From NCBI GenBank assembly GCA_025465015.1, contig JAODMM010000035.1, positions 1 to 38,193 of the forward strand: a stretch of DNA of 38,193 bases, read 5' to 3'. The notes beneath the pieces are model-generated. The model was not told the DNA's origin. It saw nothing but the letters and a program-made list of their open reading frames with translations, and did no database searches. Below, piece by piece: positions 37,723 to 38,193 of the stretch. The translations under genes and the position numbers were made by a program. The first letter of the stretch is position 1, and the number at the start of each line of letters is the position of its first letter. The DNA comes from Cryobacterium sp. GTDB taxonomy: Bacteria; Actinomycetota; Actinomycetes; Actinomycetales; Microbacteriaceae.

Positions 37723-38193
37723 ATGTTCTTTCACAAGCAGGAGTTGCAGCACAAGGCCACACCCGACGCCCCCGACGCCGTCTACGCCCGCAAGCTGCAG
37801 GAGGTGCTCGGTGGGCAGTACGGGGAGATCACGGTTGCAATGCAATACGGATTTCAGGCCTGGAACATCCACATCCCGGGCAAATATCGCGACTTGTTGT
37901 TCGGCATCGGCGCGGAGGAGTTCGGGCACGTGGAGATGCTGGCCGTGATGATCGCGCAGTTGCTGGAAAAGGCGCCGCTTGGAATCACCGGCGACGCCGT
38001 GCAAGACGATCCCACAGTGGCGGCGGTGGTGGGCGGCATGGATGTGCAGCAGGCCATCGTCGCAGGCGCGGGAGCACGCCCCGTCGACAGCAACGGGAAC
38101 CCCTGGCAGGGATCGTACATCACGGCGAGCGGCAACCTGCTCGCAGACTTCACCGCCAACGCGAATGCTGAGATGCAGGGCCGCCTCCAGGTG
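37723..38193 (+). CDS. manganese (non-heme) catalase, 5' part, truncated by window end
   Basis: Hand translation: MFFHKQELQHKATPDAPDAVYARKLQEVLGGQYGEITVAMQYGFQAWN...LLFGIGAEEFGHVEMLAVMIAQLLEKA...; open to the window end, not in the ORF track. Confidence 0.9.
   Translation, partial: MFFHKQELQHKATPDAPDAVYARKLQEVLGGQYGEITVAMQYGFQAWNIHIPGKYRDLLFGIGAEEFGHVEMLAVMIAQLLEKAPLGITGDAVQDDPTVAAVVGGMDVQQAIVAGAGARPVDSNGNPWQGSYITASGNLLADFTANANAEMQGRLQV

Noticed and set aside
1-38193. CRISPR arrays, defence systems, prophage, biosynthetic gene clusters
   Set aside because: No regularly spaced repeats and no recognisable cas, restriction, phage or biosynthetic core genes seen in either strand.

Overview
High-GC actinobacterial chromosome segment, probably Microbacteriaceae-like (inferred from gene content). 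Left edge: tRNA-Gly(CCC) and dcd. About 1.6-20.2 kb is a sugar catabolism island. It holds (i) a near-complete oxidative L-fucose-type pathway: SDR, FAH-family diketo-acid hydrolase, L-fuconate dehydratase and aldo/keto reductase; (ii) a tagatose/psicose 3-epimerase-like TIM barrel with an RbsACB-type ABC importer; (iii) a second paralogous aldo/keto reductase; (iv) a tightly coupled six-gene minus-strand operon: cupin isomerase, FGGY kinase, 2-hydroxyacid dehydrogenase, KDPG-type aldolase, AroE-like dehydrogenase and phosphotriesterase-family hydrolase; (v) a ribokinase plus GntR/UTRA regulator pair, and a separate FadR-type GntR regulator. An exact TGTAATTACA palindrome lies upstream of both the ribokinase/gntR pair and the six-gene operon. 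The combination in (iv) is the best candidate here for an undescribed pathway. The rest is mainly housekeeping: UMF1-type MFS; dnaK-grpE-dnaJ-hspR with HAIR-like boxes; an LLM monooxygenase; an RsmC/RlmG-like methyltransferase; an N-domain-less clpB, also with a HAIR box; a TetR-like remnant; Zn-ADH; nitroreductase; acyl-CoA ligase; threonine aldolase; an MFS transporter; and a manganese catalase truncated by the window end and absent from the ORF track. No CRISPR array, transposase, integrase or phage genes were recognised. All assignments come from reading sequence motifs by eye; no database search was run.
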